Positions 51,944-61,980 of a stretch of 64,000 nucleotides of DNA are shown here, piece by piece. The notes below the pieces were generated by a model. The model was not told where the DNA came from. It did no database searches and saw nothing but the letters and a program-made list of their open reading frames with translations. The stretch comes from Bacteroidaceae bacterium (lineage in GTDB: Bacteria; Bacteroidota; Bacteroidia; Bacteroidales; Bacteroidaceae). The translations under genes were made by a program, and so were the position numbers. Within the stretch, counting starts at the first letter, position 1, and each line of letters opens with the position of its first letter. Where the stretch lies: the NCBI GenBank assembly GCA_017448965.1, contig JAFSKK010000049.1:1-64000 (forward strand). Reading direction: 5' to 3'.

Positions 51944-53326
51944 TCACTTAAAGAACTTGTCCAGTTTCCGTAGCGTGTTGTCGATGCAGAAGACCACCAC
52001 TTTGTCGCCTGCCTGCAACTGTGTGGAGCCGTTCACCAGCATTGATTTCCCTTCTCTCGACATGCCGCCGATGTTCACACCACGTGGAAAACGTAAATCC
52101 ATCACCTTCTTCTTCGTCACTTGCGACCCTGCTTTCACCACAAACTCAGCCACATCGGCATTGCCGATGGTCAGCATCTTCACGTTGTCCACATCGCCCT
52201 TCAGGAGCATGCGGTAGATGTGGCTGGCGGCAATCATCTTCTTGTTGATGATGGTGCCGATGTCGAGGTCGTTGGCCATGTCGAAATAGTCGAGATTCTC
52301 CACCTGTGCAATGGTTTTGCGAATGCCTCGGCGACGTGCGGCCACGCATGCCAGGATGTTCTGTTGGTCATTGTCCGTCAAGGCGATGAGGGCTTCGGTA
52401 CTGCCGTAACCTTCGTCGTTCAACAAGTCCACATCATATCCCTCTCCCTCCAGAATCATCGTTTTAGGCGAGACAAGCGATTGCAACTCTTCCGTCCGTT
52501 TCTTGTCGGGCTCGATAATCTTGACACTATCGTGGATGGCTGCCAATTTCCAACAGGCTCGTACCGACAGTTTCCCACCTCCGATGAGAAGGCTGTTTTT
52601 CACGGATGGATAGTCATCCTTCCCTGTCAAGTGGCGGATTTCTGCCAGATTATCTTTGGTGGTCATGAAGAAAACGAGGTCGCGTGGAAGGATTCGTTCG
52701 TCACCATGAGGACTGATGGTCTCTCCGTCACGCTTGATGGCCACCACGTGGAAGTTATGTCCGTAGGCAATACCTATTTCTTTCAAGGTGTGACCCACGA
52801 GTTGGTTGTTTTTGTTGCTGATTTCCTTCTCGTAGATAGGGTGTGCATCGTGCATCTTCACGCTCAGCAAAAGGAGTTCGCCATTGTTGAACTCCCACAT
52901 TTGGCGCACCCAGCTGTAGCGTGAACTGGTCATGATGTCTTCTGCTGCGAGCAGTTCAGGATAGATGAGCGACTCGATGCCCATTTTCTGGAACAGTTCA
53001 GTGTTCTCTGGCTTCATGTATTCATAGTTGTCCACGCGTGCCACTGTCTGTCGGGCACCCAGTTGTTTGGCCAGCATGGCGCAGGCGAGGTTTTCGCTCT
53101 CGTTGGGGGTCACGGCGATGAACAGGTCGGCACGATTCACCTCAGCATCCCTCATTCCTTTGACAGAAGTGGGTTGACGCACCAGTGTCATGATGTCCAA
53201 TTCGTTGCCCCAGCGGAAGATTTTGTTCTCGTCAGCATCGATGAGAACAACGTCCTGATGGTCGTTCGACAACATTCGCGCCAAGTGTGTGCCTACGGCG
53301 CCTGCACCTGCAATAACTATTTTCAT
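51944..53326 (-). CDS. trkA: Trk system potassium uptake protein TrkA
   Basis: 460 residues with two tandem RCK units, each an NAD-binding TrkA-N plus a TrkA-C domain. The first Rossmann motif [17 protein letters not shown] is at residues 3-19, with the second half beginning near [20 protein letters not shown]. Gates TrkH in response to nucleotides. The start overlaps the dxs stop by four bases (ATGA), so dxs, trkA and trkH form one transcription unit. Confidence 0.95.
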   Translation of the reverse strand: MKIVIAGAGAVGTHLARMLSNDHQDVVLIDADENKIFRWGNELDIMTLVRQPTSVKGMRDAEVNRADLFIAVTPNESENLACAMLAKQLGARQTVARVDNYEYMKPENTELFQKMGIESLIYPELLAAEDIMTSSRYSWVRQMWEFNNGELLLLSVKMHDAHPIYEKEISNKNNQLVGHTLKEIGIAYGHNFHVVAIKRDGETISPHGDERILPRDLVFFMTTKDNLAEIRHLTGKDDYPSVKNSLLIGGGKLSVRACWKLAAIHDSVKIIEPDKKRTEELQSLVSPKTMILEGEGYDVDLLNDEGYGSTEALIALTDNDQQNILACVAARRRGIRKTIAQVENLDYFDMANDLDIGTIINKKMIAASHIYRMLLKGDVDNVKMLTIGNADVAEFVVKAGSQVTKKKVMDLRFPRGVNIGGMSREGKSMLVNGSTQLQAGDKVVVFCIDNTLRKLDKFFK

Positions 53327-55236
53327 ACCAATACCTTTGCTATTCCTTCTGCATCCATACCGCATTGTTTGCGAAGTTCGGCCACCGTGCCGTGCATCAC
53401 AAACCGGTTGGGGATGCCGATGCGTTTCACTTCCACGTTATACCCGTGGTCGGCAAAGAACTCCAGCACAGCGCTGCCAAGACCGCCTGAGATGACACCA
53501 TCTTCCACCGTCACCACCTTCTTGAACTTCTTGCCCACTTCGTGCAAGATGTCCTCGTCGATGGGTTTGAGGAAGCGCATGTCGTAGTGTGCGATTTCCA
53601 GCGGCGCTTCTGGACGTTCGTTCAGCGACTGCAGTTCGGCAATGACAATGGCCTTTTGTGCCTCCACACCCAACGGGCCAAGGCTCAACACCGCGATGTC
53701 CTTGCCGTCTTTCAGTTTGCGGCCTTTGCCCACAGGCAGTTCTCCGAGGTCGCAATGCCAGTCGATGGTGTTGCCGCGTCCGCGTGGATAGCGGATGACG
53801 AACACGCCCTTGTCGGGCAGTTGCGCTGTGTACATCAGGTTCCTCAACTCTGGCTCGTCCATAGGTGAGGAGATGGTCAGGTTAGGGATGGGGCGGAGGA
53901 AAGCCAAGTCGAACGCACCATGATGTGTCGAGCCGTCTTCGCCCACCAATCCAGCACGGTCGAGACACAGCACCAGGTTCAGGCGCATCGTGGCGGCATC
54001 GTGGATGATGTTGTCGTAGGCACGTTGCATGAACGACGAGTAGATGTTGCAGAATGGCATCATGCCATCTTTGGCAAGACCGCCAGAGAAGGTCACCGCA
54101 TGTCCTTCTGCAATGCCCACATCGAACACGCGGTCGGGCATCGCGTTCATCATGATGTTCATCGAGCAACCTGTTGGCATAGCGGGTGTTACGCCTACAA
54201 TCTTCGGGTTCTGTTGTGCCAGTTCAAGGAGCGTCTTGCCAAACACATCCTGAAACTTTGGTGGATGCGGTTTGTCGTCGTGGTTCACTATGCGTTCACC
54301 TGTGTCTGGATCAAACTTTCCAGGCGCGTGCCAGATGGTGGCATCCTCTTCGGCGGGAGCATAGCCATAACCCTTTGTGGTGTGAATATGCAGCAGTTTG
54401 GGGCCTTTCATGTCCTTGATGGCTTGGAAGATGCGCACCAACTCCACCACGTTGTTGCCCTCTGCAGGCCCGAAGTAGCGGATGTCCATTCCCTCGAACA
54501 TGTTCTTCTGGCGTGTCAGCACAGATTTCACGCTGTTGTTGAAGCGGATGATGCCCTTGCGGCGCTTCTCATTCAAGATGCCCCAACCAAAAAGTTTCCG
54601 TGATATCTTATACCTTATATTATTATAAGTTGTGTTCGTGGTCAGTTGCAGCAGGTATTGCCGCATGCCGCCCACGCTTTTGTCGATGGACATGTTGTTG
54701 TCGTTCAGCACAATCAGCATGTCGTTGGGTGTGCTGGCCGTGTTGTTGATGCCTTCGAAAGCCAATCCACCGCTCATGGCGCCGTCGCCAATCACCGCCA
54801 CCACCTTTCGGTCTTCTCCCTTCAGTTTGGCTGCAGCCGCCATACCCAGTGCTGCTGAGATGGAGTTGCTGGCATGTCCGCAGCAGAAGGTGTCGTACTC
54901 GCTCTCGTCGGGGTGTGGAAAAGGTTTCAGCCCGTTCAGTTTGCGGTTGGTGCAGAATTTGTCGCGCCGCCCTGTGAGAATCTTATGTCCGTATGCCTGA
55001 TGCCCCACGTCCCACACGATACGGTCGTAGGGTGTGTTGAACACGTAATGCAGCGCCACCGTCAACTCCACCACACCCAGACTTGAAGCCAGATGCCCTG
55101 GATTCATTGCCAACTCTTCAATGATGTCGCGTCTCAGTTCATCGCACACGGCAGGCAATTCTTCCACCTTCAACTGGCGCAGGTCGGCTGGGTAGTCAAT
55201 CTTTGTCAGGTACTTGTATTCGTTGCTGTCTCCCAT
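53323..55236 (-). CDS. dxs: 1-deoxy-D-xylulose-5-phosphate synthase
   Basis: 637 residues. First enzyme of the MEP isoprenoid pathway; uses thiamine diphosphate to join pyruvate and glyceraldehyde-3-phosphate. [18 protein letters not shown] (about residues 149-166) is the ThDP-binding motif. [16 protein letters not shown] and [20 protein letters not shown] are also standard, and the C-terminal domain ends [16 protein letters not shown] consensus promoter lies 20 bases upstream. The pairing with trkA-trkH is metabolically unexplained. Confidence 0.97.
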   Translation of the reverse strand: MGDSNEYKYLTKIDYPADLRQLKVEELPAVCDELRRDIIEELAMNPGHLASSLGVVELTVALHYVFNTPYDRIVWDVGHQAYGHKILTGRRDKFCTNRKLNGLKPFPHPDESEYDTFCCGHASNSISAALGMAAAAKLKGEDRKVVAVIGDGAMSGGLAFEGINNTASTPNDMLIVLNDNNMSIDKSVGGMRQYLLQLTTNTTYNNIRYKISRKLFGWGILNEKRRKGIIRFNNSVKSVLTRQKNMFEGMDIRYFGPAEGNNVVELVRIFQAIKDMKGPKLLHIHTTKGYGYAPAEEDATIWHAPGKFDPDTGERIVNHDDKPHPPKFQDVFGKTLLELAQQNPKIVGVTPAMPTGCSMNIMMNAMPDRVFDVGIAEGHAVTFSGGLAKDGMMPFCNIYSSFMQRAYDNIIHDAATMRLNLVLCLDRAGLVGEDGSTHHGAFDLAFLRPIPNLTISSPMDEPELRNLMYTAQLPDKGVFVIRYPRGRGNTIDWHCDLGELPVGKGRKLKDGKDIAVLSLGPLGVEAQKAIVIAELQSLNERPEAPLEIAHYDMRFLKPIDEDILHEVGKKFKKVVTVEDGVISGGLGSAVLEFFADHGYNVEVKRIGIPNRFVMHGTVAELRKQCGMDAEGIAKVLV

Positions 55237-55256
55237 ACTTCGATGTTAAAAGCATG

Positions 55257-55288
55257 CAAAGGTACGAGTTCGTGAGAGAATAACCAAA
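55257..55288 (-). promoter_or_regulatory. Complete promoter of the dxs-trkA-trkH operon
   Basis: The minus strand reads TTTG (55285-55288), a 20-base spacer and TACCTTTG (55257-55264). Confidence 0.8.
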
Positions 55289-55483
55289 TTTATTTGTATT
55301 TTTCCTTTCTCAACCCCTTCAGGAGTATAACTTTTTCATTTCATGAGATATAAATTGTGTTTTTTGATGTAAAAGGTGAAAAAAGGTGAATGAAGAGATG
55401 ATTAATTGTTCCTTTTGTGTGAAAAGTTCTCCTTATTCATTGTTTTCGGTTAAAAAGTGTTGGAGGATATGTAGAAAAGGCTT

Positions 55484-55491
55484 TATCTTTG
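55484..55491 (+). promoter_or_regulatory. -7 element of the small barrel-protein gene
   Basis: TATCTTTG, about 90 bases before the ATG. No clear TTTG at -33. The rest of the gap 55289-55580 is A/T-rich without a gene. Confidence 0.6.
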
Positions 55492-55495
55492 CCCC

Positions 55496-55535
55496 GTCAT
55501 TCACAATGAGGGGAATCCGAAAACCTCAGAATGAC
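55496..55535 (+). promoter_or_regulatory. Stem-loop at the predicted 5' end of the barrel-protein mRNA
   Basis: GTCATTC (55496-55502) pairs with GAATGAC (55529-55535), and TGAGG with CCTCA inside. It begins at the expected transcription start, the arrangement of mRNA-stabilising 5' hairpins such as that of ompA. Confidence 0.55.
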
Positions 55536-55580
55536 GTTGTTAATAGAGTAGGACAAACTAATTGTTAAATGAGAAAAATT

Positions 55581-56156
55581 ATGAAAAAGTTAATTCTTAC
55601 AGCTCTCGTAGCAGTTGCAACTCTTACTGCAAACGCACAGTTATGGGTCGGTGGTGAAGTAGGTTACAACCACTCAAGAACAACTGAACACAAGCATGAA
55701 CTTAGCAAGTCTAACAATTTCGTTCTTCTTCCCGAAGTAGGTTACAAGCTCAACGACAAGTTCGATGTAGCAGTGAAGATTGGCTATGCTCACGGTGAGA
55801 ACGGCAACGACATGTTGGGTTTTGACATTCCTGGCAACTATGACTATGCTAACGCATTCATTCTGAACCCATACGTTCGTTACACTTTCGCAAAGGCTGG
55901 TGACTTCTCATTCTTCGCCGATGGCGGTTTCTCCTACATGAACGGTCATGTTTGTGGCGACGAGAACAGCATCAACGCTTGGCAGATTGCCATCAAGCCC
56001 GGCATCTCTTACGCTATTAGCGAGAAGGTAGGCCTTGTTGCACACGTTGGCGGCATCGGTTATTCTTATGCCAAGTACGATATCTATAAGACTAACGGTT
56101 TCGACCTCGGTGTTAGCGGTAACAACATCACTTTCGGTGCATACGTAAACTTCTAA
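55581..56156 (+). CDS. Small outer-membrane beta-barrel protein, OmpW/OmpX-like
   Basis: 191 residues. A signal peptide (MKKLILTALVAVATLTANAQ) is followed by eight or so amphipathic beta strands (LWVGGEVGYNHS, LLPEVGYKLNDKFDVAVKIG, ILNPYVRYTF, IAIKPGISYAI) ending with aromatic VNF, as required for barrel assembly. Such outer-membrane proteins are abundant in Bacteroidetes. The ATG at 55581 begins a clean signal peptide; the ATG at 55569 would add four residues. A structured leader and a strong terminator suggest a highly expressed single-gene transcript. Confidence 0.88.
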   Translation: MKKLILTALVAVATLTANAQLWVGGEVGYNHSRTTEHKHELSKSNNFVLLPEVGYKLNDKFDVAVKIGYAHGENGNDMLGFDIPGNYDYANAFILNPYVRYTFAKAGDFSFFADGGFSYMNGHVCGDENSINAWQIAIKPGISYAISEKVGLVAHVGGIGYSYAKYDIYKTNGFDLGVSGNNITFGAYVNF

Positions 56157-56181
56157 TCGACCGATTCAATTTATACAATAC

Positions 56182-56216
56182 AAAAAGGCCCGCAGTTCGT
56201 CTGCGGGCCTTTTTTG
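56182..56216 (+). terminator. Rho-independent terminator after the barrel-protein gene
   Basis: AAAAAGGCCCGCAG, loop TTCGT, CTGCGGGCCTTTTTT. A strong GC stem with A and T tracts, 26 bases after the stop. Confidence 0.96.
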
Positions 56217-56312
56217 TTGTTTCTCCCGTTTCAGCTCTTCTGTTCTCGCCAATGCGGCAAGCCCAATGCTGCGAAAAGGGATGTGTCTGTATCACTTGCG
56301 AGGCTCCCTCAG

Positions 56313-56397
56313 TGTTACACTTGTAACACACGCACTGTTACACATGTAACACTTCCACTGTTACACATGTAACACTGGGCGTGTAACATTTGTAACA
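56313..56397. repeat. Four palindromes with exact 23-bp period
   Basis: TGTTACACTTGTAACA (56313-56328), TGTTACACATGTAACA (56336-56351 and 56359-56374) and TGTAACATTTGTAACA (56382-56397). Each is a 16-bp palindrome or near-palindrome plus a seven-base spacer. It lies 97 bases after the terminator and about 180 bases upstream of the metG promoter. The rest of 56217-56575 has purine-rich sequence and no convincing gene. Confidence 0.92.
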
Positions 56398-56575
56398 TTT
56401 GAAGGAATAAAAGTGTTACAAAAGAAGGGACGAAGAAGTGAAAGTGGGAGGGGAGAAGAGGTGAAAGTGGAAAGGGCGAAAATGCTGCGGCGGGTGTGTC
56501 GAAGTAACGGCACACCTTGTCTTTGGGATGAAAATGTCTGTTTCCGGCTGATTCGTTCAACAAACCCCGTCTTTT

Positions 56576-56607
56576 TTTGTTTCTCCCAAAATTTCTCCTT
56601 ACCTTTG
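56576..56607 (+). promoter_or_regulatory. Complete promoter of metG
   Basis: TTTG (56576-56579), a 20-base spacer, TACCTTTG (56600-56607), 17 bases before the ATG at 56625. Confidence 0.8.
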
Positions 56608-56624
56608 TACCCAAATACTCAAGA

Positions 56625-58700
56625 ATGAACAACATGGAAAAGAAGAATTTTAAGAGAACTACTGTGACGGCAGCTTTGCCATACGCCAACGGCCCTGTGC
56701 ATATCGGCCACTTGGCTGGCGTGTATGTGCCTGCCGATATATATGCGAGATACCTGCGCCTGAAGGGACGTGAGGTGATGTTTGTGTGTGGCAGCGACGA
56801 GCACGGTGTGCCTGTCACCATCCGTGCGAAGAAGGAGGGATGCACCGTGCAGGATGTGGTGGACCGTTATCACGGCATCATCAAGAAGTCGTTTGCCGAC
56901 TTTGGCATCTCGTTCGACATCTACAGCCGCACCACCAGCAAGACGCATCACCAGTTTGCGGCCGATTTCTTCAAGAAACTCTACGATGATGGCAAGTTTG
57001 TGGAAATCGTTTCGGAGCAGTTCTACGACGAGGAGACCAAGCAGTTCTTGACCGACCGCAACATCAAAGGCGAGTGCCCACGCTGTCATGCGGAGGGAGC
57101 ATACGGCGACCAGTGTGAGAAGTGTGGTGCCACGTTGTCGCCAGAGGAGTTGATCAACCCTGTGAACGCCATCAACGGCAATCCGCTGGTGAAGAAGGCC
57201 ACAAAACATTGGTATCTGCCGCTCGATCAGTATCAGGGATGGCTTGAGGATTGGATTTTGAAGGGACACCCAGAGTGGCGTAGCAATGTGTATGGACAAT
57301 GCAAATCGTGGCTGGATGGTGGTTTGAAGCCTCGTGCCGTCACGCGTGACCTCGATTGGGGCATCCCTGTGCCTGTGGAAGGCGCTGAGGGCAAAGTGCT
57401 TTATGTGTGGTTCGATGCGCCCATCGGCTACATCTCCAACACCAAAGAACTCTGCGAGAAAGAGCCAGAAAAGTGGGGCACTTGGCAGACGTGGTGGCAG
57501 GATGAGGAGACTCGTCTTGTCCATTTCATCGGAAAAGATAACATCGTTTTCCACTGCATCGTGTTCCCTGCTATGCTGAAAGCACACGGCGACTACATCC
57601 TGCCCGACAATGTGCCCAGCAATGAGTTCCTCAATCTGGAGGGCAACAAAATCAGCACCTCCAAGAACTACGCCGTTTGGCTCAACGAGTATCTGGAGGA
57701 ACTGCCCAACCGTCAGGACGAACTGCGCTATGTGCTTACAGCCAATGCTCCTGAAACAAAGGACAACGACTTCACGTGGGCTGATTTCCAGGCACGTTGC
57801 AACAACGAACTGGTGGCCGTATATGGCAACTTCGTGAACCGCGCTCTGCAACTCAACCAGAAATACTACGATGGAATCGTGCCTGCTTGTGGCGAACTGA
57901 GCGAAACCGATAAGGCGACGCTGGCTGAGTTCGCCTCTGTGAAGGACAACGTGGAAGCACTCATTGAGGGCTTCAAGTTCCGCGAGGCACAAAAAGAGGC
58001 GATGAATCTCGCTCGCATCGGTAACAAGTACATTGCCGATGAGGAGCCTTGGAAGGTGATCAAGACCGACCCTGAACGTGTGAAGACTATCATCTACATT
58101 TCTCTCCAACTTACGGCCAATTTGGCGATTGCGTTCGAGCCGTTTTTGCCGTTTTCATCGGCAAAGTTGCGCGAGATGATTGGAATGGAAACGCTGAATT
58201 GGGAAGATCTCGGCAAGACCGACCTGCTGCCAGCTGGTAAGCAACTCGGCAAGCCCGCTCTTTTGTTCTCTAAGATAGAGGATGAAACCATCAAGTTCCA
58301 GACAGACAAACTCGAAGCCACCATCAAGGCCAACGAAGCCGCCAACGCAACGGTGGCTCCCGTGAAGGAGACGGTGGCTTTCGACGATTTCACCAAACTC
58401 GACATCCGTGTGGCCACCGTGCTCGAATGTGAGCGTGTGCCCAAGATGAAGAAACTGCTCAAGTTCAAACTCGATGATGGCACCCCGCAAGGTCGCACCA
58501 TCGTGAGCGGCATTGCTCAATGGTATGAACCAGAGCAATTGGTTGGCAAGCAGGTGCTCTTCATCGCCAACTTGGCTCCACGCGAGTTTAAGAATGGACT
58601 TGTGAGCGAAGGCATGATTCTCTCTGCCGAGAACTATGATGGCAGCATCAGCGTCACCACTGTGGAGAAGCCAGTGAAGGGCGGCAGTCAGGTTTGTTAG
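56625..58700 (+). CDS. metG: Methionyl-tRNA synthetase
   Basis: 691 residues, class I synthetase. HIGH motif in [16 protein letters not shown] (about residues 15-30). The zinc knob is [17 protein letters not shown]. The KMSKS equivalent is [15 protein letters not shown]-terminal EMAP-like tRNA-binding domain (about 590-691; [19 protein letters not shown]) is fused, as usual in Bacteroidetes. The ATG at 56625 follows the promoter; 56634 is an alternative three codons later. The phosphoesterase gene follows after 36 bases. Confidence 0.97.
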   Translation: MNNMEKKNFKRTTVTAALPYANGPVHIGHLAGVYVPADIYARYLRLKGREVMFVCGSDEHGVPVTIRAKKEGCTVQDVVDRYHGIIKKSFADFGISFDIYSRTTSKTHHQFAADFFKKLYDDGKFVEIVSEQFYDEETKQFLTDRNIKGECPRCHAEGAYGDQCEKCGATLSPEELINPVNAINGNPLVKKATKHWYLPLDQYQGWLEDWILKGHPEWRSNVYGQCKSWLDGGLKPRAVTRDLDWGIPVPVEGAEGKVLYVWFDAPIGYISNTKELCEKEPEKWGTWQTWWQDEETRLVHFIGKDNIVFHCIVFPAMLKAHGDYILPDNVPSNEFLNLEGNKISTSKNYAVWLNEYLEELPNRQDELRYVLTANAPETKDNDFTWADFQARCNNELVAVYGNFVNRALQLNQKYYDGIVPACGELSETDKATLAEFASVKDNVEALIEGFKFREAQKEAMNLARIGNKYIADEEPWKVIKTDPERVKTIIYISLQLTANLAIAFEPFLPFSSAKLREMIGMETLNWEDLGKTDLLPAGKQLGKPALLFSKIEDETIKFQTDKLEATIKANEAANATVAPVKETVAFDDFTKLDIRVATVLECERVPKMKKLLKFKLDDGTPQGRTIVSGIAQWYEPEQLVGKQVLFIANLAPREFKNGLVSEGMILSAENYDGSISVTTVEKPVKGGSQVC

Positions 58701-58736
58701 CCATTCTATACATTGGGCGACCTTTTGGCAAATGAA

Positions 58737-59972
58737 ATGAAAAAGAAGGTTATTGGGAAATGGACATTGTTCGTTGTGGTTGGAGCACTCATCGTGTGGT
58801 GTGCCACCCGATGGAATGTGTGGTTCCACAATAGTGAGGAAGCCCCTTATGTACCTTCAGAAGTGCCGACGAGAGTGCTGCTGACGTTTGGTGACGAGGA
58901 TGGGATGAACAGAAATGTCAGTTGGATGTGCGACACTGCCTTGCATGAAGCGTGGGTGGAGCTGGAAGACGAAAACACGCACATCTTGGAGCGTGTGGGC
59001 GCTACGGGCGAGGTGTTTGAATCGAGGAGCGGAAAGGCTGCTTATTATGTGGCTCGTCTGAGAGGCTTAGAAATGGGACATGCCTACCGCTATCGCGTTT
59101 GTACGGGTGATAAGGCATCGGAGTGGTATACCTTCCAATTGCCCGATGAAATCGACCATGAGGCCACCTTCATCTACATGGGCGACATTCAGGACACCAT
59201 TGGTGGTGTGGCCAACCAATTGCTGAGAGAGGCCTTTCGCCAGCATCAGGATGCAGAGTTCCTCGTGTGTGGTGGAGATTTGACGGAACGTCCGACCGAT
59301 GCTTTCTGGGCAGAAACGTTTGAAAGTCTCGATTCCATCGGACAATCTGTGCCTGTCTTGACGGTAACAGGAAACCACGAATACCTCAAGGGAGTCATTG
59401 GCCAACTCGAACGCCGTTTCTCGCTCATCCATTCGTATTTCCTCGATTCGATGGTGGGCGAAAACCAAGTGTTTACTGTTCGCTACAAAGAAATGCAACT
59501 CTTCTGCCTCGACAGCAACAGGGAGTTCTTCTACCTGTGGACACAGCGTCAATGGTTGGAAGAGAAGTTGAAAGAGAGTCAGGCGAAGTGGAAGATCGTT
59601 GTCTTGCACCATCCGCTTTATTCCACTCGTGGGAAGACAAACAACCTCATTCAGCGATGGATGTTTGACGATGTGATTCAAACGTATGGTGTTGACCTCG
59701 TGCTGCAGGGACATGAACATGTCTATGCACGTATGAGTTCACACGATGGGCAAAAATCCACACCCATCTATACGGTCAGCCACTGTTCGCCCAAGAACTA
59801 CAAGACCGAATTTCCCGATGGATTCGACCAATTTGAGAAGGGAAGTCGCTATTATCAGACGATACGCACGAATGGCGACACCCTCTTTCTCACCGCTACA
59901 GATGCTAACACGCAGCGGCTGGTCGATTCACTCTGCATAGAAAAGAACTCACACGTGATAATTCATGATTGA
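58737..59972 (+). CDS. Membrane-anchored metallophosphoesterase, purple-acid-phosphatase-like
   Basis: 411 residues. An N-terminal membrane helix (about 7-25, WTLFVVVGALIVWCAT) is followed by a fibronectin-like domain (about 45-145) and a calcineurin-type phosphatase domain. Metal-ligand motifs in order: FIYMGDIQD, LVCGGDLTERPTD, TVTGNHEYL, VVLHHPLYST and LQGHEHVYARM. The domain order is that of purple acid phosphatases. Extracytoplasmic location inferred. The next gene starts three bases after its stop. Substrate unknown. Confidence 0.88.
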   Translation: MKKKVIGKWTLFVVVGALIVWCATRWNVWFHNSEEAPYVPSEVPTRVLLTFGDEDGMNRNVSWMCDTALHEAWVELEDENTHILERVGATGEVFESRSGKAAYYVARLRGLEMGHAYRYRVCTGDKASEWYTFQLPDEIDHEATFIYMGDIQDTIGGVANQLLREAFRQHQDAEFLVCGGDLTERPTDAFWAETFESLDSIGQSVPVLTVTGNHEYLKGVIGQLERRFSLIHSYFLDSMVGENQVFTVRYKEMQLFCLDSNREFFYLWTQRQWLEEKLKESQAKWKIVVLHHPLYSTRGKTNNLIQRWMFDDVIQTYGVDLVLQGHEHVYARMSSHDGQKSTPIYTVSHCSPKNYKTEFPDGFDQFEKGSRYYQTIRTNGDTLFLTATDANTQRLVDSLCIEKNSHVIIHD

Positions 59973-59975
59973 ACA

Positions 59976-61940
59976 ATGAGACGCATACAACTAAAAAAGT
60001 CGCTTATCTCAAGCCCGCTTGCCTTCATCTACAATCTGGCATTGGTTTATATCACCTTTGCATTGTGCCGATTGGCTTATCTTTTCGAGAACTGGTCGGT
60101 ATTGTCGGAAGGTTTCGACACTCTTTCCTTCTGGGAAGCCTTCAAAGGATGTTGGATGTTCGACACCTCTGCCATTCTCTACATGAATGTGCTTTATGCC
60201 CTCTTGATGTTGTTACCGCTCCATTGGAAGGAGAAAGATTGGTGGCAACAGATGGCCAAGTGGGTGTATGTGTTGATTAACTCTCTATGTGTGATTGCCA
60301 ATCTGGCCGATGCGGTTTATTTCCAATATACGGGTCGTCGCACGACAGCCTCAGTCTTTCAGGAGTTCAGCCACGAGAGCAATATCAGCGATGTGATAGG
60401 CGTTGAGTTGCTGCGCCATTGGTATTTGGTGCTGGTGGGCGTTATCCTCATTGCTGGATTGATTCTGTTGTATGCCAAACCTGCTGGAAAACTCCACGTG
60501 CGCATGCTCAAAGACCGCTTGATCTACTATGCGGTGCATTTGGTGTGCTTCGGACTTTATATCCCCATCACCATTGCAGGTATGCGTGGTGGTGCCACGA
60601 CAGCGGTGCGTCCCATCACCATCAGCAATGCCAATCAGTATGTTAATCGTCCTGCAGAAGCAGCGCTTATCCTCAACACGCCTTTCTCGATGATTCGTAC
60701 CATTGGAAAGAAAGTGTTTGTTGACCCTCAATACTTCTCACGTGAAGAACTCGACCAGATTTACTCTCCTGTCCATACACCTGCTGACAGCGTGGTGATG
60801 AACAAGAAGAATGTGGTTGTGCTCATCATGGAGAGTTATGGAAGAGAGTATATCGGTGCCTACAATGATGGGAAGGGCTACACGCCTTTCACCGACTCGC
60901 TCATCCAACAGTCTCTTACGTTTGATTTGACGATTGCCAACGGACGCAAGAGCATCGACGGCATGCCTTCCATTTTGTCGAGCATTCCACGTTTTGTGGA
61001 GCCTTTCTTCCTGACACCTGCCTCGATGAATGAGGTGAGCGGCCTCGCGAAAGAGTTGGGCAAGGTGGGTTATTACTCAGCCTTCTTTCATGGTGCAGAG
61101 AATGGTTCGATGGGTTTCGAGGCCTTTGCCAAATCGACAGGATACAACGACTACTTTGGTCGCACAGAGTACAATCAGGACAAACGATTCAACGGTGATA
61201 AGGACTTCGATGGCATGTGGGCCATTTGGGACGAGGAGTTTCTGCAGTTCTATGCCTTGAAGATGAGTGAGATGCAGGAACCATTCATCACCTCAGTTTT
61301 TACGGCCAGTTCACACCATCCGTATGCTGTTCCTGACCGTTATAAAAACATCTATGTAGATGAACCTGGTGACCCCAACATCATGCACAAGTGCATCCGC
61401 TATGTTGACAATGCGCTGAGATTGTTCTTCCAAACAGCAGAGAAGCAGCCGTGGTATAAGAATACCATCTTTGTGCTGACGGCTGACCACACCAATAAGA
61501 CATCGGAGAAACATTATCAGACGGAGTTGGGTGTTTGTAGTGTGCCTATCTTCATTTTCGACCCTTCAGGAGAACTCCAGCCAGAGTGGCGTCATTGCAT
61601 TGCGCAACAGATAGACATTATGCCGACTGTGCTTGGACTTTTGGGGTATGAAAAACCTTACGTGGCTTTTGGACAGAATTTGTTGAGCACGCCTGACGAG
61701 GACACATGGGCAGTGACCAACAGCAACGGGCTTTACCACTACGTGCGAGGCGACTATGTGCTGCTCTTCACAGAACAAGGTGAGGTGAAGGCAATCTACA
61801 ACTATAAGAAGGACTGGTTTATGAAACAGAATCTGCTGGGTAAGACGGGTGAGGTGGAGAAACAGATGGAGCGAGAACTGAAAGCCCTCATCCAATCTTA
61901 TATGGAACGGATGGTTGAAGACCGCCTGACAGTGAAATGA
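59976..61940 (+). CDS. LtaS-like sulfatase-fold phospho-group transferase
   Basis: 654 residues. Five N-terminal membrane helices (to about residue 200) precede an extracytoplasmic alkaline-phosphatase-fold domain. NVVVLIMESYGREYIGAYND (start of domain, metal-binding Glu), FFHGAENGSMGFEAFA, and FVLTADHTNKTSEKHY (metal Asp and His) resemble lipoteichoic-acid synthase and related phosphoglycerol or phosphoethanolamine transferases. In a Gram-negative, modification of a glycan or lipid A with phosphoglycerol or phosphoethanolamine is plausible. It directly follows the phosphoesterase gene and precedes envelope sugar genes. Confidence 0.88.
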   Translation: MRRIQLKKSLISSPLAFIYNLALVYITFALCRLAYLFENWSVLSEGFDTLSFWEAFKGCWMFDTSAILYMNVLYALLMLLPLHWKEKDWWQQMAKWVYVLINSLCVIANLADAVYFQYTGRRTTASVFQEFSHESNISDVIGVELLRHWYLVLVGVILIAGLILLYAKPAGKLHVRMLKDRLIYYAVHLVCFGLYIPITIAGMRGGATTAVRPITISNANQYVNRPAEAALILNTPFSMIRTIGKKVFVDPQYFSREELDQIYSPVHTPADSVVMNKKNVVVLIMESYGREYIGAYNDGKGYTPFTDSLIQQSLTFDLTIANGRKSIDGMPSILSSIPRFVEPFFLTPASMNEVSGLAKELGKVGYYSAFFHGAENGSMGFEAFAKSTGYNDYFGRTEYNQDKRFNGDKDFDGMWAIWDEEFLQFYALKMSEMQEPFITSVFTASSHHPYAVPDRYKNIYVDEPGDPNIMHKCIRYVDNALRLFFQTAEKQPWYKNTIFVLTADHTNKTSEKHYQTELGVCSVPIFIFDPSGELQPEWRHCIAQQIDIMPTVLGLLGYEKPYVAFGQNLLSTPDEDTWAVTNSNGLYHYVRGDYVLLFTEQGEVKAIYNYKKDWFMKQNLLGKTGEVEKQMERELKALIQSYMERMVEDRLTVK

Positions 61941-61980
61941 ACAGCAGGAAGAACAAGGCGATTCAGCCAAAAGAGACTTG

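Noticed and set aside
56313..56397. 23-bp repeats considered as a CRISPR array
   Set aside because: The repeats are palindromes with seven-base spacers, far too short for CRISPR spacers, and no cas gene is present.
56315..56845. 176-codon minus-strand frame over the TGTTACA array and metG start
   Set aside because: It reads through palindromic repeats and overlaps metG and its promoter; no family features.
56619..58109. 496-codon open frame opposite metG
   Set aside because: It lies fully antisense to a confirmed synthetase gene, its protein has no recognisable domain, and it arises from codon bias of metG.
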